Assembly: GCA_964638815.1 (NCBI GenBank)
Contig: CAZXBB010000285.1
Location: forward strand, 1 to 8,493
Direction of reading: 5' to 3'
DNA: 8,493 bases
Source: CAZXBB01 sp964638815
GTDB taxonomy: Bacteria; Planctomycetota; Phycisphaerae; Phycisphaerales; SM1A02
Shown: one piece after another, positions 6,189 through 8,493 of the stretch
Layout: every line of letters begins with the position of its first letter
How positions within the stretch are numbered: position 1 is the first letter of the stretch
Made by a program: the position numbers and the translations under genes
Notes under the pieces: generated by a model
The model's database searches: none
Seen by the model: only the letters and a program-made list of their open reading frames with translations
Told to the model about the DNA's origin: nothing

Positions 6189-8479
6189 CACGTCCCGTCC
6201 TCGCGCGACCCGGTGAACGGCGTCTGCGGCAGGTAGCCCTCGTGCTGGAGGGCGCGGATCACCTGGTTCGCGACCGGCCCCGCCACGCGTCCGCCCGAGC
6301 CGCCGTTCTCGACGAGCACGGAGATCGCGAACATGGGCCGCTCGGTGTCGTTCGGACCGACGAGCCCCACGAACCAGGCGTGATCGAGGTGCAGGATCGG
6401 CTCGTCATCGAGGCCGATCACGCCGTCGCCGTTCGTGTCCCGGGGACGCAGCGGAGGCGCCTCGGCCGTGCCCGTCTTCCCCCACACCGTGACCCCCGGC
6501 GCATTGAAGATGTCCTCGCGCACCTGGTCGTCATAAGTGATGTGGTGACCCGTGCCTCCCGGCGACACCGAGCCGCGCAGACCCGCGAGCGCCGCCCCGA
6601 CGAGCACGGGGTCGAGCGCGAGATCCGGCCGCGTCGGCCGCGCGACGGGCGGATCGCCGATCAGCGTCGCGTCGCGCCACGACCCGCCGCGGGCGAGCAT
6701 CGCGAACGCGTTGGCGGCGTGGAGCGGCGTCCACGTGATGCCGGGCCCCTGCCCGATGCCCATGCTGATCGTGTCGAACACGGACGCGGGATGATCGGCC
6801 GCGAAGAGGTGCCCGGCGCTCTCGCCGCGGACCGCCCGCTCGCCGTCCTCGACATATTCGTCGAGCAGGCCGACGTCGAGATGGCGGCCGGCCCCGAACC
6901 GGCCGAGCCAGCCCACCATGCCGCCAACCCCGAGCCGCTCCGCCAGCGTGTAGAAGAAGATGTTGCACGACTGCGCGAGGGCGGCCTCGGCGCGCAACTC
7001 GCCGTGCGTCGCGAAGTCCCACACGTCCCGGTAGATCCAGCACCGCGCGCTCTGCGTGACGTTCGGGAAGTAGTGTCCGGTGCACTCGATGGAGTCCTCG
7101 AGCGCGTGCACGCCGTCGGTCACGGCGCCGACGAGCACCAGCGGCTTGATGATCGAACCGGGCGGGTAGATCGCCTCCGCGGGGCGGTTGACCCACGGGT
7201 GGTCGATGGCGTCGCGCGCCGGATCCAGCGCACGGATCGCCTCGCCCATGGCCCGCGTCGGCGTCGAGACCATCGCGAGGATCTCCCCGCTCTCGACCTC
7301 GATCACGACGACCGCGCTGTTCAGCGGCCAGCCGGCGGGGAGCAGGGTGTTCTTGTGGAACGGCTGGACGGTCGTGAGCCCGACCTCGTCGGACAGAATG
7401 GCCTGGATGCGGGACTGGAGCGCGATGTCGAGGGTGAGGGTCAGGTCAACGCCCGGCGCCGGGGGGCGCCGCGTCTCGTCGTCCTCGTCGAGCCGCCGGT
7501 GCACCTCGCCGCGCGTCCCGCGCAGGAGGTCCTCGAAGACGCGCTCGAGCCCCCGCTCGCCGGCGGTGTCGTCCACGCTGCGGTAACCGCCCGGATCGAT
7601 GACGCCGTCCTCCCTCCAGAACGGGCGCCGCGCCACGTCCTCCGCCTGAACGTCGCGCATCGTGCCGAGGATGTGATCCGCCACGCCGGTCACCCCGATC
7701 GTGATCGGCGAGGAGACGAGCGGGCGCGGAAGCGTGTCGCGGTCGAGGCGAACGGTGCGCGTGAGCTCGGGGTACTCGCGGCGGCGGGCGTCCTCGACCT
7801 CGTACACGTCGGGCAGCTCGTCCGCTTTCGCCCGGAAGGCGAACGCGACCTCGTCGGACACCGAGGGGAGCACGACGTGCGCGGATCGCTCCTCGAGGAT
7901 CGGCTCGCGGCGGAACCTCTTTGCGGCCCCCGGTCCGAACTGCGCGATCTCGCCCTCGAGCTGACGCGCGGCCCGGACGTCCACCTGGCTTTGGACCTCC
8001 TCGACGATGCGGTCGAGGCGACGCTGGAGCTCCGGGACCCCGATGCCGCCGAGGAGGCACACCTCGGTCCACAGCCCGTCGATCGCGCTGTCCCATTCCG
8101 CCATGAACGACCCGGCCGTCTTCGCCTTCTCCTCTTCGGTCATCTCGCCCCAGCGCGTCCCCCCGACCTCGCGTCGCGCCCGGAGCCGGGCCTGCTTCCG
8201 CGACCACGCGCCGGTGATCGCCTCGTAGTCCACCGCGATCGCGTACCCGGGCCGGTCAACCGCCAGCTCGCGTCCGTTGCGGTCGAGGATGCGCCCCCGG
8301 TACGTCGGCAGCATCGTGTGCCGCAGGAGCCGCCGGTCGGCCTTCTCGCGTCGCTCGGCTCCCTGCACCAGGGACAACCGCGCGAGCTGCGTGCCCAGCA
8401 CGAGCACGACGATCGCCATGACGCCCGTGAGCAGAAGCAGGCGGCGGTGGAACATGGGGATGGTCGGGTGCTTGCTCAT
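6188..8479 (-). CDS. mrdA: Class B penicillin-binding protein 2 (peptidoglycan D,D-transpeptidase)
   Basis: This membrane-anchored transpeptidase cross-links peptide stems outside the cytoplasmic membrane and partners with the adjacent RodA. The product is 763 residues, longer than E. coli PBP2 (633). A short cytoplasmic N-terminus precedes one membrane anchor (about 12-33). The pedestal domain starts with RGRILDRNGREL (61-72), typical of class B PBPs, and carries a long charged segment (about 92-200) not usual in PBP2. The transpeptidase domain (about 340-745) shows YPPGSIIK (nucleophile S442, K445), the second motif S504-C-N506, SMGIGQGPG (572-580) and GKTGTAEAP (667-675, KTG at 668-670). 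A loop matching the EF-hand/dockerin pattern (681-692) follows KTG directly, before HAWFVGLVGP (700-709). The ATG at 8477-8479 is preceded by TGATCG, suggesting another gene stops just upstream. PBP2 is preferred to FtsI because of the RodA neighbour and overall motif style; a division role cannot be excluded. Confidence 0.9.
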   Translation of the reverse strand: MSKHPTIPMFHRRLLLLTGVMAIVVLVLGTQLARLSLVQGAERREKADRRLLRHTMLPTYRGRILDRNGRELAVDRPGYAIAVDYEAITGAWSRKQARLRARREVGGTRWGEMTEEEKAKTAGSFMAEWDSAIDGLWTEVCLLGGIGVPELQRRLDRIVEEVQSQVDVRAARQLEGEIAQFGPGAAKRFRREPILEERSAHVVLPSVSDEVAFAFRAKADELPDVYEVEDARRREYPELTRTVRLDRDTLPRPLVSSPITIGVTGVADHILGTMRDVQAEDVARRPFWREDGVIDPGGYRSVDDTAGERGLERVFEDLLRGTRGEVHRRLDEDDETRRPPAPGVDLTLTLDIALQSRIQAILSDEVGLTTVQPFHKNTLLPAGWPLNSAVVVIEVESGEILAMVSTPTRAMGEAIRALDPARDAIDHPWVNRPAEAIYPPGSIIKPLVLVGAVTDGVHALEDSIECTGHYFPNVTQSARCWIYRDVWDFATHGELRAEAALAQSCNIFFYTLAERLGVGGMVGWLGRFGAGRHLDVGLLDEYVEDGERAVRGESAGHLFAADHPASVFDTISMGIGQGPGITWTPLHAANAFAMLARGGSWRDATLIGDPPVARPTRPDLALDPVLVGAALAGLRGSVSPGGTGHHITYDDQVREDIFNAPGVTVWGKTGTAEAPPLRPRDTNGDGVIGLDDEPILHLDHAWFVGLVGPNDTERPMFAISVLVENGGSGGRVAGPVANQVIRALQHEGYLPQTPFTGSREDGT
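6404..6439 (-). other. EF-hand/dockerin-like calcium loop encoded within PBP2
   Basis: Codons 681-692 of the PBP2 gene encode DTNGDGVIGLDD. This fits the calcium-loop pattern with Asp, Asn and Asp at positions 1, 3 and 5, Gly at 6, a hydrophobic residue at 8 and an acidic residue at 12. Position 12 is Asp, as in dockerin loops, rather than the Glu of classical EF-hands. The loop sits 11 residues after the KTG triad (668-670), in a segment where typical PBP2 proteins have only a short connection before the HAxFVGF strand. Whether it binds calcium is inference from the pattern. Confidence 0.6.
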
Positions 8480-8493
8480 CGATCAGGGCACGA

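Noticed and set aside
4281..6236. A 651-codon plus-strand open frame antisense to murE and rodA
   Set aside because: Its composition (His, Asp, Arg, Glu, Pro) is that expected antisense to membrane-protein codons, and the opposite strand encodes unmistakable MurE and RodA.

Overview
This high-GC window carries a five-gene block of peptidoglycan-synthesis genes on the minus strand. In transcription order, from the right edge leftwards, they are: a class B penicillin-binding protein of the PBP2 type (mrdA-like), a RodA-type glycosyltransferase, murE, murF and mraY. The genes are tightly packed. PBP2 and rodA share one base (TGATG), murE and murF overlap by four bases (ATGA), and murF and mraY are 3 nt apart. 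The only real gap is 64 nt between rodA and murE. This looks like one operon whose start lies beyond the right edge of the window.

The genes act together. MurE adds the third stem amino acid (meso-diaminopimelate, judging from its DNPR motif). MurF adds D-Ala-D-Ala, and MraY moves the finished pentapeptide precursor onto undecaprenyl phosphate to make lipid I. At the far end of the pathway, RodA polymerises lipid II into glycan and PBP2 cross-links it. The arrangement joins a 'rod' pair (mrdA-rodA) to the middle of a dcw-type cluster (murE-murF-mraY). No murD, ftsW or murG follows mraY. The cluster stops there and faces a convergent gene.

At the left edge, on the plus strand, is the C-terminal part of a small four-helix bundle protein (23S rRNA intervening-sequence protein family). 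Between it and mraY lies about 450 nt without a credible gene. It holds two related imperfect hairpins about 140 bp apart with compensatory base changes, and a perfectly phased array of 25 GCGGAC-like hexamers that ends about 30 nt from the mraY stop codon.

The organism is a high-GC, diderm-type bacterium with DAP peptidoglycan. Three features are reminiscent of Planctomycetota (possibly Phycisphaerae-like) or a similar environmental lineage: a dockerin/EF-hand-like loop inside PBP2, the four-helix bundle gene, and short GTGCC-flanked hairpins between genes. This is an inference, not a demonstrated placement. The most unusual points are the calcium-loop-like insert directly after the KTG motif of PBP2 and the structured repeats in the convergent intergenic region.
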